Origin: Microbacterium sp. Au-Mic1
GTDB taxonomy: Bacteria; Actinomycetota; Actinomycetes; Actinomycetales; Microbacteriaceae
Assembly: GCF_021341785.1 (NCBI RefSeq)
Contig: NZ_JAJTTF010000011.1
Coordinates: forward strand, 62,001-126,000
Direction of reading: 5' to 3'
Length of the DNA stretch: 64,000 nucleotides
The position numbers and the translations under genes are program-made. This document shows, piece by piece, positions 17,042 to 26,023 of this stretch. Within the stretch, counting starts at the first letter, position 1. Each line of letters opens with the position of its first letter. Under the pieces are notes generated by a model. It was not told where the DNA came from, did not search any database, and saw only the letters and a list, made by a program, of their open reading frames with translations.

Positions 17042-17968
17042 ATGACCACCCTCACCGACCAGCCGTCCGCGGCCCCGGCGCGTTCCGTGGCGAGCCGCCG
17101 GATGCGCCGGCGCAGCATCCTCGTCGGCTGGAGCTTCATCCTGCCGAACTTCCTCGGTTTCGCGCTGTTCACTCTGGTGCCCGTGCTCGCCGCCTTCGTG
17201 CTGGCGTTCATGAACTGGGATGCCTACAACCCGCCCACGTTCGCCGGGATCAAGAACTTCACGCGCCTGTTCGCCGACCAGAACTTCCACGTCGCCCTCG
17301 GCAACACCCTGCTCTACGCGATCGGTCACGTGCCGCTCACACTCGTGTGCTCGCTCGGCCTCGCGATCCTGCTCAACCAGAAGCTGCGCGGCATCGCGTT
17401 CTTCCGGGTCGCGATCTTCTTCCCCTACATCACCTCGCTCGTCGCCATCGCGATCGTGTGGAACATGCTCTTCGATCCGGTGAACGGACCGATCAACCAG
17501 TTCCTGCATCTGCTCGGCGTCGCGAATCCGCCGGGGTGGACCTCGAGCACCGGCTGGGCGCTGCCCGCGGTGATCATCACCAGCGTGTGGCGCGACATGG
17601 GCTACTACATGGTGCTCTTCCTCGCCGGCCTCCAGGCGATCCCGCACGAGTACTACGAGGCGGCGGCGATGGACGGCGCGGGACGCTGGCGCACCTTCTG
17701 GAACATCACGCTGCCGTCCCTGCGGCCCACGACGTTCCTCGTGCTCGTGCTGCTCAGCGTGTCGAGTTTCAAGGTCTTCGACCTCATCTTCGTGATGACC
17801 GGCGGCGGTCCGGGCCGAGCGACGCTCGTGCTGTCGCAGCTCATCTACCAGGACGGCATCCTGAACGGCCAGTTCGGGTACTCCTCGGCGATCTCGCTCG
17901 TGCTGTTCCTCATCGTCCTCGTCGTCACCGTCTTCCAGTTCCGGATCCAGCAGAGGCGGGAGCGCTGA
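17042..17968 (+). CDS. Sugar ABC transporter permease (MalF-like)
   Basis: 308 residues, six membrane segments after a ~25-residue cytoplasmic head (SILVGWSFILPNFLGFALFTLVPVLAAFVLAF). The EAA loop that contacts the ATPase reads EYYEAAAMDGAGRWRTFWNITLP. It is the first permease of a carbohydrate-uptake (CUT1) importer. The start is ATG 17042. Its stop overlaps the next start (TGATG), so the two permeases are co-translated and probably form the heterodimeric channel. Confidence 0.93.
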   Translation: MTTLTDQPSAAPARSVASRRMRRRSILVGWSFILPNFLGFALFTLVPVLAAFVLAFMNWDAYNPPTFAGIKNFTRLFADQNFHVALGNTLLYAIGHVPLTLVCSLGLAILLNQKLRGIAFFRVAIFFPYITSLVAIAIVWNMLFDPVNGPINQFLHLLGVANPPGWTSSTGWALPAVIITSVWRDMGYYMVLFLAGLQAIPHEYYEAAAMDGAGRWRTFWNITLPSLRPTTFLVLVLLSVSSFKVFDLIFVMTGGGPGRATLVLSQLIYQDGILNGQFGYSSAISLVLFLIVLVVTVFQFRIQQRRER

Positions 17969-18876
17969 TGTCCACCCTCATTTCCGACCTCGCCCAGGAG
18001 CTCGACGGCGGGCACACCGTCGCCCCGGCCCGTGCCCGGCACGGCAGGCGACAGGTCCGCGCCCGGATCGGCCGCATTGCGATGTACCTGCTGCTCGTCG
18101 TCCTGCTGGCCGTCGTGCTGCTGCCGTTCCTGTGGATGCTGTCCTCGTCGTTCAAGCACGACGACGAGGTGCTCACGGTGCCCGTCCAGTGGCTGCCGAC
18201 CACGTTCGTGTGGAGCAACTATGCGGCGATCTGGACCCAGATCCCGATGGCCGGTTACCTCGCGAACTCCGCGTTCCTCGCGATCGTCATCACGATCCTG
18301 CAGGTGCTCACCGGCAGCTTCGCCGCCTACGGTTTCTCCAAGGTGCGCTTCCCCGGCCGGGACGCCCTGTTCCTGGCGTACATCGCGACGATCGCGGTGC
18401 CGTGGCAGGCGTACATGATCCCGCAGTACGTGATGATGCAGAAGGCGGGCCTGACGAACACGTTCACGGCGCTCATCCTGCTGCAGGCGTTCGGCGCGTT
18501 CGGCGTCTTCCTGATGCGCCAGTACTACATGACGATCCCCGACGAGCTCAACGAGGCCGCGCGGATCGACGGGCTCAGCGACTACGGCATCTGGGCGCGG
18601 ATCATCCTGCCGCTCTCGAAGCCCGCGCTCGCCTCGCTGGCCCTGCTCACGTTCGTGAACACCTGGAACGACTACATGGGTCCGTTCATTTACCTCTCCA
18701 GCAACGAGCTGTGGACCGTGCAGATCGGGCTCAAGTCGTTCATCGGCCAGTATTCGGCGCAGTACGCCCTGATCATGACCGGATCCGTGATCTCGATCGT
18801 CCCGATCCTGGTCATCTTCCTCGCCGGGCAGCGCTATTTCATCGCCGGCATCGCGACGAGCGGGATGAAGGGGTGA
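17968..18876 (+). CDS. Sugar ABC transporter permease (MalG-like)
   Basis: 302 residues, six membrane segments, with the EAA motif DELNEAARIDGLSDYGIWARIILPLSKP typical of MalG-type subunits. It partners the permease encoded just upstream (1-bp overlap) to import the sugar bound by the lipoprotein at 15638. The N-terminal 30 residues are polar and cytoplasmic. The next gene starts within its stop codon region (GTGA overlap). Confidence 0.93.
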   Translation: MSTLISDLAQELDGGHTVAPARARHGRRQVRARIGRIAMYLLLVVLLAVVLLPFLWMLSSSFKHDDEVLTVPVQWLPTTFVWSNYAAIWTQIPMAGYLANSAFLAIVITILQVLTGSFAAYGFSKVRFPGRDALFLAYIATIAVPWQAYMIPQYVMMQKAGLTNTFTALILLQAFGAFGVFLMRQYYMTIPDELNEAARIDGLSDYGIWARIILPLSKPALASLALLTFVNTWNDYMGPFIYLSSNELWTVQIGLKSFIGQYSAQYALIMTGSVISIVPILVIFLAGQRYFIAGIATSGMKG

Positions 18877-19589
18877 GCGTCGTGACCGGCGAACGCAGCG
18901 GATCGCGGCGGCGGGGCCTCCCGCGCCTGCGGCAGGAGACCATGGAATCGATGTTCGGGTATGCGTACGCGATCCTGATGGTCGATCTGCTGCTCGTGCT
19001 CGCGAACCTGCCGCTCGCGGTGCTCCTGTTCGTCTCGCGCGACGCGCTGCAGGCGTGGCCGACCGTGCTGCTGCTCTCGCTCACGCTCGCCCCCTCGCTG
19101 GCCGGCGCGTTCGAGGTGTTCCGCCGCCTGCGCGGCGACGAGCCCCCGCGGCCGTTCGCCGCGTTCTGGCACGGGTACCGCGCCCACGGCGCGCCAGCCG
19201 CTCTGCTCGGCCTCATCACAGCGCTCGTGATCGGATTCGTCCTGTACGACGGCGCGATCCTGACCGGCACCATCTGGGCGCCGCTGCTCGCGCCGACGCT
19301 CGCCGTGGTCGCGGCCTGGGCTCTGGCGACCTGCACCTCGACGCTGGCCGGCATCGTGCTGTATCCGCAGGCGTCGGTGCGGGCGATCGTGAAGGCCGCG
19401 GTCTACCTGTCGGTGCGGCGCTGGTACTTCAGCGTGTTCGCGCTCGCTCTGCTCGGGATCTCGGCAGCCGCGGTCATCGTGCAGCCCGTGCTCGGCGCCC
19501 TCGTCCCGGGGCTCCTGCTCTACGTCGTGTTCGCCAACTCCGAGTTCGCTTTCCGCCGTGCGGTGGAGGCGGAGTCCGTCGCAGGCTGA
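18873..19589 (+). CDS. DUF624 (YesL-family) membrane protein
   Basis: About 238 residues with five or six membrane segments (AYAILMVDLLLVLANLPLAVLL, ALLGLITALVIGFVLY, VLGALVPGLLLYVVFANSEFAF). YesL-family proteins accompany CUT1 importers in loci for plant or uronate polysaccharides; their function is not established. The start is either GTG 18873 (4-bp overlap with the permease) or GTG 18882, which has AAGGGG 8 nt upstream; they differ by three residues. Last gene of the import operon. Confidence 0.85.
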   Translation: MSVVTGERSGSRRRGLPRLRQETMESMFGYAYAILMVDLLLVLANLPLAVLLFVSRDALQAWPTVLLLSLTLAPSLAGAFEVFRRLRGDEPPRPFAAFWHGYRAHGAPAALLGLITALVIGFVLYDGAILTGTIWAPLLAPTLAVVAAWALATCTSTLAGIVLYPQASVRAIVKAAVYLSVRRWYFSVFALALLGISAAAVIVQPVLGALVPGLLLYVVFANSEFAFRRAVEAESVAG

Positions 19590-19665
19590 CCTCTGGCCGT
19601 GATCGGGAGTCCCACCCGCGCCGCAGCGAAACCGATCGACCCTGGACGCGTGCGCCTTCCGAGCG

Positions 19666-19671
19666 CATGCT
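19666..19671 (+). promoter_or_regulatory. Candidate -10 box of a leaderless transcript
   Basis: CATGCT, then 6 nt, then the ATG at 19678. The spacing places the transcription start on the A of the start codon. Confidence 0.35.
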
Positions 19672-19677
19672 GGAGCC

Positions 19678-20073
19678 ATGACCGGCTTCCAGACCACGCA
19701 CGCGTTCAGCGGCTTCAGCGTCGACGACATCGACGCCGCCCGCACCTTCTACGGCGAGACCCTCGGTCTCGAGGTGTCCACGAACCCGATGGGCTTCCTC
19801 GACATCCGGCTGCCGCAGGGCGGATCCATCCTCGTGTACGCCAAGCCGAACCACACCCCGGCGAGCTTCACCATCCTGAACTTCCCCGTCGACGACGTCG
19901 AGGCGGCGGTCGACGACCTCAACGCGCGCGGAGTCGTCACCAAGATCTACACGGACCCGGACTTCGGCACCGACGCGAAGGGCATCGCGCACGGCGGACC
20001 GGGCCGCGGTCCGGACATCGCCTGGTTCACCGACCCGGCCGGCAACGTGCTGTCGGTGCTCGCCGCAGGCTGA
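19678..20073 (+). CDS. VOC-family (glyoxalase/bleomycin-resistance-like) protein
   Basis: 131 residues, a single VOC domain of paired beta-alpha-beta-beta-beta units: [24 protein letters not shown] in the first half, [18 protein letters not shown] and [15 protein letters not shown] in the second. The metal ligands of glyoxalase I are not all evident, so function is open (small-molecule binding or a lyase/dioxygenase). It is followed 14 bp later by the MerR promoter and is probably a separate transcript. Confidence 0.83.
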   Translation: MTGFQTTHAFSGFSVDDIDAARTFYGETLGLEVSTNPMGFLDIRLPQGGSILVYAKPNHTPASFTILNFPVDDVEAAVDDLNARGVVTKIYTDPDFGTDAKGIAHGGPGRGPDIAWFTDPAGNVLSVLAAG

Positions 20074-20086
20074 TCGAGTCCCCTTC

Positions 20087-20117
20087 TTGACTTCGAGTGC
20101 ACTCGAAGTCGTAGCGT
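20087..20117 (+). promoter_or_regulatory. MerR-type promoter with 22-bp perfect operator dyad
   Basis: -35 TTGACT (20087-20092), spacer exactly 19 bp, -10 TAGCGT (20112-20117). A perfect 22-bp palindrome (arm GACTTCGAGTG, 20089-20110) fills the spacer. MerR-family activators act on such over-long 19-bp spacers by untwisting the DNA. The ATG at 20125 is 7 nt after the -10, so the mRNA is probably leaderless. Confidence 0.9.
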
Positions 20118-20124
20118 GGGGCGC

Positions 20125-20498
20125 ATGCCGGAAACCACCACGACGCGCTCGATCTCCGAGGCGGCGCACGAGCTCGGGCTGACCGCGCACACCCTGCGCT
20201 ACTACGAGCGGGAGGGGCTGCTGCTGGCGCCCGTCGATCGGGAGTCGTCCGACCGTCGCCGGTACACCGACGGGGACATCGCCTGGCTCGGTTTCCTGCG
20301 CAAACTCCGCTCCACCGCCATGCCGATCGCGACCCTTCGACGCTACGTCGAACTCGCCCGCGCCGGCGACGGCACGAGCGCGGACCGTCTCGCCCTGCTG
20401 CGCGAGCACCGCGAGACGGTGCTGGCCCGGCGGGCGGAGCTGGACGACGCCCTCGGCGCCATCGACATCAAGATCGCTCTCTACTCCGAAAGGCTCTC

Positions 20499-20502
<4 letters not shown>
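20125..20502 (+). CDS. MerR-family transcriptional regulator
   Basis: 125 residues. N-terminal HTH ([25 protein letters not shown], then [19 protein letters not shown]), then a dimerisation helix and a short effector region. No Cys in the C-terminal part, so it is not a metal or SoxR-type sensor. A GTG at 20116 is in frame but lies inside the -10 box, so ATG 20125 is the start. The gene overlaps the aldo/keto reductase by 4 bp and is transcribed from the MerR-type promoter above, so it autoregulates and controls the reductase. Confidence 0.92.
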
Positions 20503-21467
<965 letters not shown>

Positions 21468-21483
21468 GGAGGGCGGCGCCGGT

Positions 21484-22296
21484 TCAGCCCCCGTCGGCGA
21501 ACCGGCGCTGCACCTCTGCATACGGGAGGGCTCCGTCCATAAACCCGAGCGTGCCCGTGTCGAGCAGTTCACGCCCGGCGCGTTCGAGTGCGGTGAGCGC
21601 GGCGCGGGCGAGGCTGCCGCCGAGGCTCACCCGCTTCACCCCGAGCGCGAAGAGCTCCGGCGCAGGGATGACGTGCGCGGCGAGCCCGGCCACGATGTTC
21701 AGCGGGGCCGGGATCTCCGCGGCGAGGCGCCGGATCGTCTCCTCGTCATTCACCCCGGGCACGAAGACGCAGTCCGCCCCGGCCTCGACATAGCGCTGCG
21801 CCCGCGCCACCGTCTCGCCGAACGGATCCGTGGTCCCGCCGAAGAAGTAGGCGTCGGTGCGGGCGTTCAACACGAACGTGCCGCGCGGCGCGACCCCGCG
21901 TGCGGCCGCGATCCGCTCGGCCGCCTCGTCGATGCCGAACAGCACGCCGTCCGCGGTGTCCTCGAGGTTGCCGCCGACCGCGCCGATCTCGGTCGCGCGC
22001 AGCACCGTGCGCGCGACGTCCTGAGCATCATCGCCGTACCCCGCCTCGAGGTCCGCGGTCACCGGCACGTCGACCGCGGCGACGATCGCCGCGACCTTCT
22101 CGAGCATGGTGTCGAGGTCGAGCGCGCCGCCGTCCGGCACGCCGAGCGACCACGCGATCCCGGCGCTCGTCGTCGCGATCGCGGGGAAACCGAGCTGGGC
22201 GAGTATTCGCGCGGATCCCGGATCCCACGCGTTCGGCAGCACGAAGCCCCCGCCGTGGTGCAGCGCGAGGAAAGCGGTGGCACGATCGTTCGACAT
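21484..22296 (-). CDS. Isocitrate lyase/phosphoenolpyruvate mutase-family protein
   Basis: 270 residues of the PEP mutase/ICL superfamily. Conserved segments: PNAWDPGSARILAQLGFPAIATTSAGIA, VPVTADLEAGYG (metal-binding Asp/Glu), GGNLEDT, LNARTDAYF. The Cys loop of true isocitrate and methylisocitrate lyases (KKCGH) is absent, so it belongs to the small uncharacterised branch that may cleave or rearrange oxaloacetate-like or phosphonate compounds. It converges on the aldo/keto reductase with 16 bp between. Confidence 0.85.
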   Translation of the reverse strand: MSNDRATAFLALHHGGGFVLPNAWDPGSARILAQLGFPAIATTSAGIAWSLGVPDGGALDLDTMLEKVAAIVAAVDVPVTADLEAGYGDDAQDVARTVLRATEIGAVGGNLEDTADGVLFGIDEAAERIAAARGVAPRGTFVLNARTDAYFFGGTTDPFGETVARAQRYVEAGADCVFVPGVNDEETIRRLAAEIPAPLNIVAGLAAHVIPAPELFALGVKRVSLGGSLARAALTALERAGRELLDTGTLGFMDGALPYAEVQRRFADGG

Positions 22297-22355
22297 GGTC
22301 CTCCTGGATGCTGGTTCCGGACTACGCCGCCGCGATGGCGTCCGTCAACGGCGCA

Positions 22356-22769
22356 TCACCGCTCCGGGTCGTCGGAGCGGTTCCACGCGATCTCGATGAG
22401 GCGACGCAGCACGCCGAGGTCGATGTCGTCGAGCTTGCGGACGTAGACGCAGCCGCGCCCCTCGGTGAACTTTCCGAGGCTCGGCAGCAGCTCGGCACCT
22501 GCGGGGAGGTCCTTCAGACCGTAGAGCGACAGCTGCGCCTTGCGGGGCGAGAACGCGACCTTGGGCCAGTCGCCCTCGCTGCTCGCGCCACGATAACTGT
22601 AGCTGCCGTAGCCGACCATCGTCGGTCCCCACAGCACGGGTGCGGCGCCCGTCACCTCGCCGAAGAGCTCGGCGAGCGCGATCCCGTCGAGCCGGCGGCG
22701 CTCGGGCGTCGCGGCCTCGAGGAACGCATGGACGTCCGCCGTCGTGGGCTGGGTCTTGATCTCGGCCAT
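22356..22769 (-). CDS. DUF1801 domain-containing protein
   Basis: 137 residues: TQPTTADVHAFLEAATPERRRLDGIALAELFGEVTGA, WGPTMVGYGSYSYRG, FSPRKAQLSLYGL. These match the DUF1801/YdhG family of small cytoplasmic proteins of unknown function. ATG 22769 is the start because conservation begins there; the frame is open to 22823. It lies 59 bp before a same-strand PEP-mutase-like gene. Confidence 0.85.
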   Translation of the reverse strand: MAEIKTQPTTADVHAFLEAATPERRRLDGIALAELFGEVTGAAPVLWGPTMVGYGSYSYRGASSEGDWPKVAFSPRKAQLSLYGLKDLPAGAELLPSLGKFTEGRGCVYVRKLDDIDLGVLRRLIEIAWNRSDDPER

Positions 22770-22828
22770 GCTGCCATCATCGCGCACGGCACGGACACCG
22801 CCACGGGGACGGCACGGTTCCACGTGGC

Positions 22829-23038
22829 TCAGACGATGCGGGCGAAGCGCGGCCCGCTGTACCCGTCGCGCTCGACGTGCTCCTCGAACATCGCCAGCGG
22901 CCGGGCCCAGTAGCCGTAGTCGTCGTAGAGCTTGCGGTAGAAGACCAGCTGTTCCTCGGTCTCGCTGTGCCGACCGACCGCGATCACCTCGTAGCGGGCG
23001 CCCTTGAAGTGCCGATATATGCCGGGAGTCACGGACAT
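22829..23038 (-). CDS. DUF1653 domain-containing protein
   Basis: 69 residues: GIYRHFKGARYEVIAVGRHSETEEQLVFYRKLY matches DUF1653, a small beta-rich domain of unknown role. The start is ATG 23038, with a GGTGAGGAG ribosome-binding site; the upstream extension to 23062 is therefore rejected. Same strand as the DUF1801 gene (59-bp gap). Confidence 0.85.
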   Translation of the reverse strand: MSVTPGIYRHFKGARYEVIAVGRHSETEEQLVFYRKLYDDYGYWARPLAMFEEHVERDGYSGPRFARIV

Positions 23039-23109
23039 CACCGACTCCTCACCGTCACGCATGCAGGATCCGACATCCTCAGAGAAGAGGATCCGATCAG
23101 GGATTGTGG

Positions 23110-23198
23110 CGGAGACGGAGGGATTTGAACCCTCGGTCCCCTTGCGAGGACTCCACCTTAGCAGGGTGGTGCACTAGGCCTGACTATGCGACGTCTCC
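23110..23198 (-). tRNA. tRNA-Ser(GCT)
   Basis: 89 nt with a long variable arm, class II. Acceptor GGAGACG/CGTCTCC, discriminator G. The anticodon stem CCACC/GGTGG encloses CTGCTAA (anticodon GCT). T-loop GGGTTCAAATCCC. Confidence 0.95.
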
Positions 23199-23540
23199 AG
23201 ATGTCCGGCACGCCGAACACCAGGGACCATCCTAACGGACGCCGCGGGGTGCCGCGAACCGACCGGATCTCGAGCGCCCGCGTCTGGGGCGACACGCGCG
23301 GAGTGCGACGATCAGCACAGGGTGTCACGATCAGCACACGGATCCACGCCAAGTGGTGTGCCGATCGTGACATGGTGTGCCGATCGTCACCCCGCGGGAC
23401 CGGGGCAGGCCACCCGACCAGCCGCACGCCGCGCGACCGCGGGCAGGGCCACCCGACCACCCACCGCCGCGTGCGGCCGGGCACCGCCGCCGGGTGCCAC
23501 TGCGAGCAGAGCCAGCGCCGCGGCCGGGCGTGGACTCGCG
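23199..23540. other. 342-bp intergenic stretch with a repeat structure and no gene
   Basis: Between tRNA-Ser(GCT) and the LCP gene. It contains the doubled inverted repeat at 23306-23390; the rest is very GC-rich and shows no supported coding frame or promoter. Open frames here have no ribosome-binding site and are shadows. Confidence 0.6.
23306..23390. repeat. Large imperfect palindrome made of doubled ~22-bp units
   Basis: The left half has two direct copies of a unit with core ACGATCAGCACA (from about 23308 and 23327). The right half has two copies of the reverse complement with one substitution, TGTGCCGATCGT (23357-23368 and 23376-23387). The halves pair along roughly 38 bp around a short centre (about 23342-23353). 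Confidence 0.9.
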
Positions 23541-24803
23541 TCAGCCGCTGAAGCCGTTGCCGTTCGAGCAGGTCTGCTGCGCGGCGGACTGGCCGGAGAC
23601 GTTCTTCGGGAGCTCGACGGGACCGCCGGTCGCGCCGGGCGTCGGCGTCGCGGAGGGATCCGTCGTCGCGGGATCGGTCGTCGCCGGGTCGGTCGGTGTC
23701 GGCGTCGCGGAGACGACCGCATCGTCGCGCTGGCCGGCGACCTGGATCGGCTGGTTCGCGGCGAGGGCGGACCAGAGCTGGTCGGCGCTGTCGGTGTCGG
23801 GCACGACCTTGTTCGGGTTGTCGGGGTCGGTGAGCACCGGGTAGTTCACGAAGTTGATCTGGTCCAGCGGAACGTCCTTCATCGCCAGGGCGATCTGCAC
23901 GAGCAGCGTCGGGCTGGTCAGGGTGGTGCTGGGGGTGACGTTCGACATCACCGTGTTGGCGAGCTTGAGCAGCGTGGCGGGGTTGCCCAGCACCTGGGCG
24001 GACACCATCTTGCGCGCCAATGACGCCATGTACACCTGCTGGTTGCTTCCGCGTCCGAGGTCGCTGCCGTCGCCGACGCCGTGCCGGGTGCGCAGGAACT
24101 GGAGCGCCTCGTAGCCCTGCAGGGTGTGCGTGCCCGGCGTGAGGTTGAGGGCGGTGTCGGGATCCGTGATGCCGTTCGCGATGCAGACGTCCACGCCGCC
24201 GATCGCGTTCGTGATCTCGATCACGCCGCCCCAGGTGACCTTGGCGGCGAACTGGATATCGAGCCCGGAGACCTCGTGAATGGTGCGAGCGACGCAGTTC
24301 AGCCCGCCCGTCTCGAGCGTGACGTTGATCGGCTGCTTGGACATCTCGCTGGTCGCGTTGCCCTGCGCATCGGTGCACGACGGGATCGGGACCATGAGGT
24401 CGCGCGGGAAAGTGATGACGGTGACGCGGCGAGGGGCGTCGGAGATGTGCAGCAGCAGGTTCGTGTCGTTGCGCTCGCCCTCGTTGCCCGGATCCGAGCA
24501 GCGGTCGCCGAACTCCGCGGAGAACTTCGCCTCGCAGATGTCGCTACCCACGAGCAGCATGTTCACGCCGCCCTTGATCGCGCCGATGTCCGGCGGCACC
24601 GACTTCTCGCCGTCCAGGGCGACGGCGTTCGCGCTGAAGGTGTGGCCCAGATCGTAGGCGACGTACGCCGCGACGGAGACGCCGGAGACGAGCACCACGG
24701 CCATGGCGATGCCGACGATCTTCATCAGCTGGCTCCAGGCGCTCGGACGGCGCAGCTGGCCGTGTCCGGCGACGGGGCGTCGGGATCGGGACGTCACGCT
24801 CAC
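23541..24803 (-). CDS. LCP (LytR-CpsA-Psr) family protein
   Basis: 420 residues. A short cytoplasmic head, one membrane segment (about 28-50, VGIAMAVVLVSGVSVAAYVAY), then the extracellular LCP domain with SDICEAKF, RNDTNLLLHI, TFPRDLMVPIP and LRTRHGVGDGSDLGRGSNQQVYM; the Arg and Asp residues bind the lipid pyrophosphate and Mg. LCP enzymes attach wall polymers to peptidoglycan. The C-terminus is a Thr/Pro-rich repeat (DPATTDPATTDPSATPTPG) followed by CSNGNGFSG. The start is GTG 24803 with GAAAGG upstream. Flanked by two tRNA-Ser genes. Confidence 0.92.
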   Translation of the reverse strand: MSVTSRSRRPVAGHGQLRRPSAWSQLMKIVGIAMAVVLVSGVSVAAYVAYDLGHTFSANAVALDGEKSVPPDIGAIKGGVNMLLVGSDICEAKFSAEFGDRCSDPGNEGERNDTNLLLHISDAPRRVTVITFPRDLMVPIPSCTDAQGNATSEMSKQPINVTLETGGLNCVARTIHEVSGLDIQFAAKVTWGGVIEITNAIGGVDVCIANGITDPDTALNLTPGTHTLQGYEALQFLRTRHGVGDGSDLGRGSNQQVYMASLARKMVSAQVLGNPATLLKLANTVMSNVTPSTTLTSPTLLVQIALAMKDVPLDQINFVNYPVLTDPDNPNKVVPDTDSADQLWSALAANQPIQVAGQRDDAVVSATPTPTDPATTDPATTDPSATPTPGATGGPVELPKNVSGQSAAQQTCSNGNGFSG

Positions 24804-24856
24804 ACGGTGCCTTTCACGATTCGGCGGGTGACCCGCGCCACCCTGCGCTCACTCAG

Positions 24857-24941
24857 CGGAGAGTGTGGGATTCGAACCCACGGGACATTGCTGCCCACTG
24901 GTTTTCAAGACCAGGTCCTTCGGCCGCTCGGACAACTCTCC
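24857..24941 (-). tRNA. tRNA-Ser(TGA)
   Basis: 85 nt, class II. Acceptor GGAGAGT/ACTCTCC, discriminator G. Anticodon stem CTGGT/ACCAG with loop CTTGAAA (anticodon TGA). T-loop GGGTTCGAATCCC. CCA is not encoded. Confidence 0.95.
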
Positions 24942-25123
24942 TCGGCGTGCATGCACACGCCGAACAGGGGTCGAGTCTAACGGAGAACCGGGTAGCGCCC
25001 TGCGAGCGCTCCTCCATTGTGCCCGCCAGCGGCTGGACGGGTGCTGAGTGAAGGCCCAGGTCAGGCCTGAGAAGGCGCCCCTCCGTCTCGCGGCGCCGCT
25101 CAGGAACCGTCGGCCGATCGCAG

Positions 25124-25169
25124 ACGTTTCGCCTCGGTCGCCTTCGGCGTCCTCGCTCAACGACCCCGG
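25124..25169 (-). repeat. GTTGAGCGAG element, copy B, at the end of the HAD gene
   Basis: On the minus strand 25169-25133 is identical to 16917-16953 over 37 nt, then diverges (GCGAAACG). The TGA stop of the HAD gene (25159-25157) lies inside the element (GTTGAGCGAG), so the element supplies the last codons. Confidence 0.9.
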
Positions 25170-26023
25170 GTGGGGGCGACGGGAGCGGCCAGCACGATCC
25201 GCTCGATCGCGGCGGCGAGCCCGCCGTCCTCGACGTCGCCGGTGACCTCGCCGGCCGCGGCCTTGACCTCGTCGGGCGCCTGCCCCATCGCCACCGCGCG
25301 GCCGCCGAACCCGCGCGCCCAGGCGAACATGCCGAGGTCGTTGCGGCCGTCTCCGGCGACCAGCACGCGGTCGCCCTCCCCGCCGAGCGCCTCCCGCACG
25401 CGGGCCAGCGCTGTGCCCTTGTCCACGCCGCGCGGAGCGATGTCGAGCCACGCGGTCCAGCCGATCGCATACGACACCTCGTTGAGCCCGGCGTCCTGCA
25501 CGAGCCGGTGGAAGTCGTCCTCGTCGTGGCCCGGAGAGACCACGACCACACGCGACACCTCCTGGGCGCCCAACTCGGCGAAGGAGACCTGGCGCCCACC
25601 GTCGAGCGTCCAGTCGTCCAGCTCCGCGGTGTACAGGCGCTGGCCGGAGCCGAGCTCCACCATGTACCGCGCATCGGGCAGACGATCGTGCAGCAGCGCG
25701 AGCACGGCGGAGGGGTCGAAGGTCTCCACGTTCCAGCGCTCGTACTCGTCCGCTGCGGGCCGTTCCGAGGCCGCGGCGTCCGCAGCCTCCCCGATGCGGC
25801 GCATCGTGACGGCGCCGTTCGAGCACACCACGAACTCCGGCCGGATCTCGAGCTGGTCGAGGAAGCGGTGCGTGCCCATCCAGCTGCGGCCGGTCGCGAG
25901 CATGACCTCATGGCCGGCGTCGCGGGCGCGGCCCACGGCGTCGAGAACGCCCGGGCTCATCGTCTCGTCCTGCAGCAGGATGGTGCCGTCGATGTCGAGG
26001 GCGATGAACCAGGCGTTCGTCAT
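25157..26023 (-). CDS. HAD-superfamily (Cof-type, IIB) phosphatase
   Basis: 288 residues with all HAD motifs: I, LDIDGTIL (catalytic Asp); II, LATGRS; III, the Lys in [24 protein letters not shown]. The large cap between motifs II and III is of the IIB (Cof) type. Such enzymes dephosphorylate sugar phosphates or similar metabolites; the substrate is unknown. The start ATG 26023 overlaps the serS stop by 4 bp, so it is co-translated with seryl-tRNA synthetase. The final codons and stop come from repeat copy B. Confidence 0.9.
   Translation of the reverse strand: MTNAWFIALDIDGTILLQDETMSPGVLDAVGRARDAGHEVMLATGRSWMGTHRFLDQLEIRPEFVVCSNGAVTMRRIGEAADAAASERPAADEYERWNVETFDPSAVLALLHDRLPDARYMVELGSGQRLYTAELDDWTLDGGRQVSFAELGAQEVSRVVVVSPGHDEDDFHRLVQDAGLNEVSYAIGWTAWLDIAPRGVDKGTALARVREALGGEGDRVLVAGDGRNDLGMFAWARGFGGRAVAMGQAPDEVKAAAGEVTGDVEDGGLAAAIERIVLAAPVAPTRGR

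Noticed and set aside
15524..17647. 707-codon minus-strand frame opposite the importer genes
   Set aside because: Antisense to an obvious binding lipoprotein and permease; biased composition, no start signals.
20116..20124. GTG start for the MerR gene
   Set aside because: It lies inside the -10 hexamer, so it would not be in the transcript.
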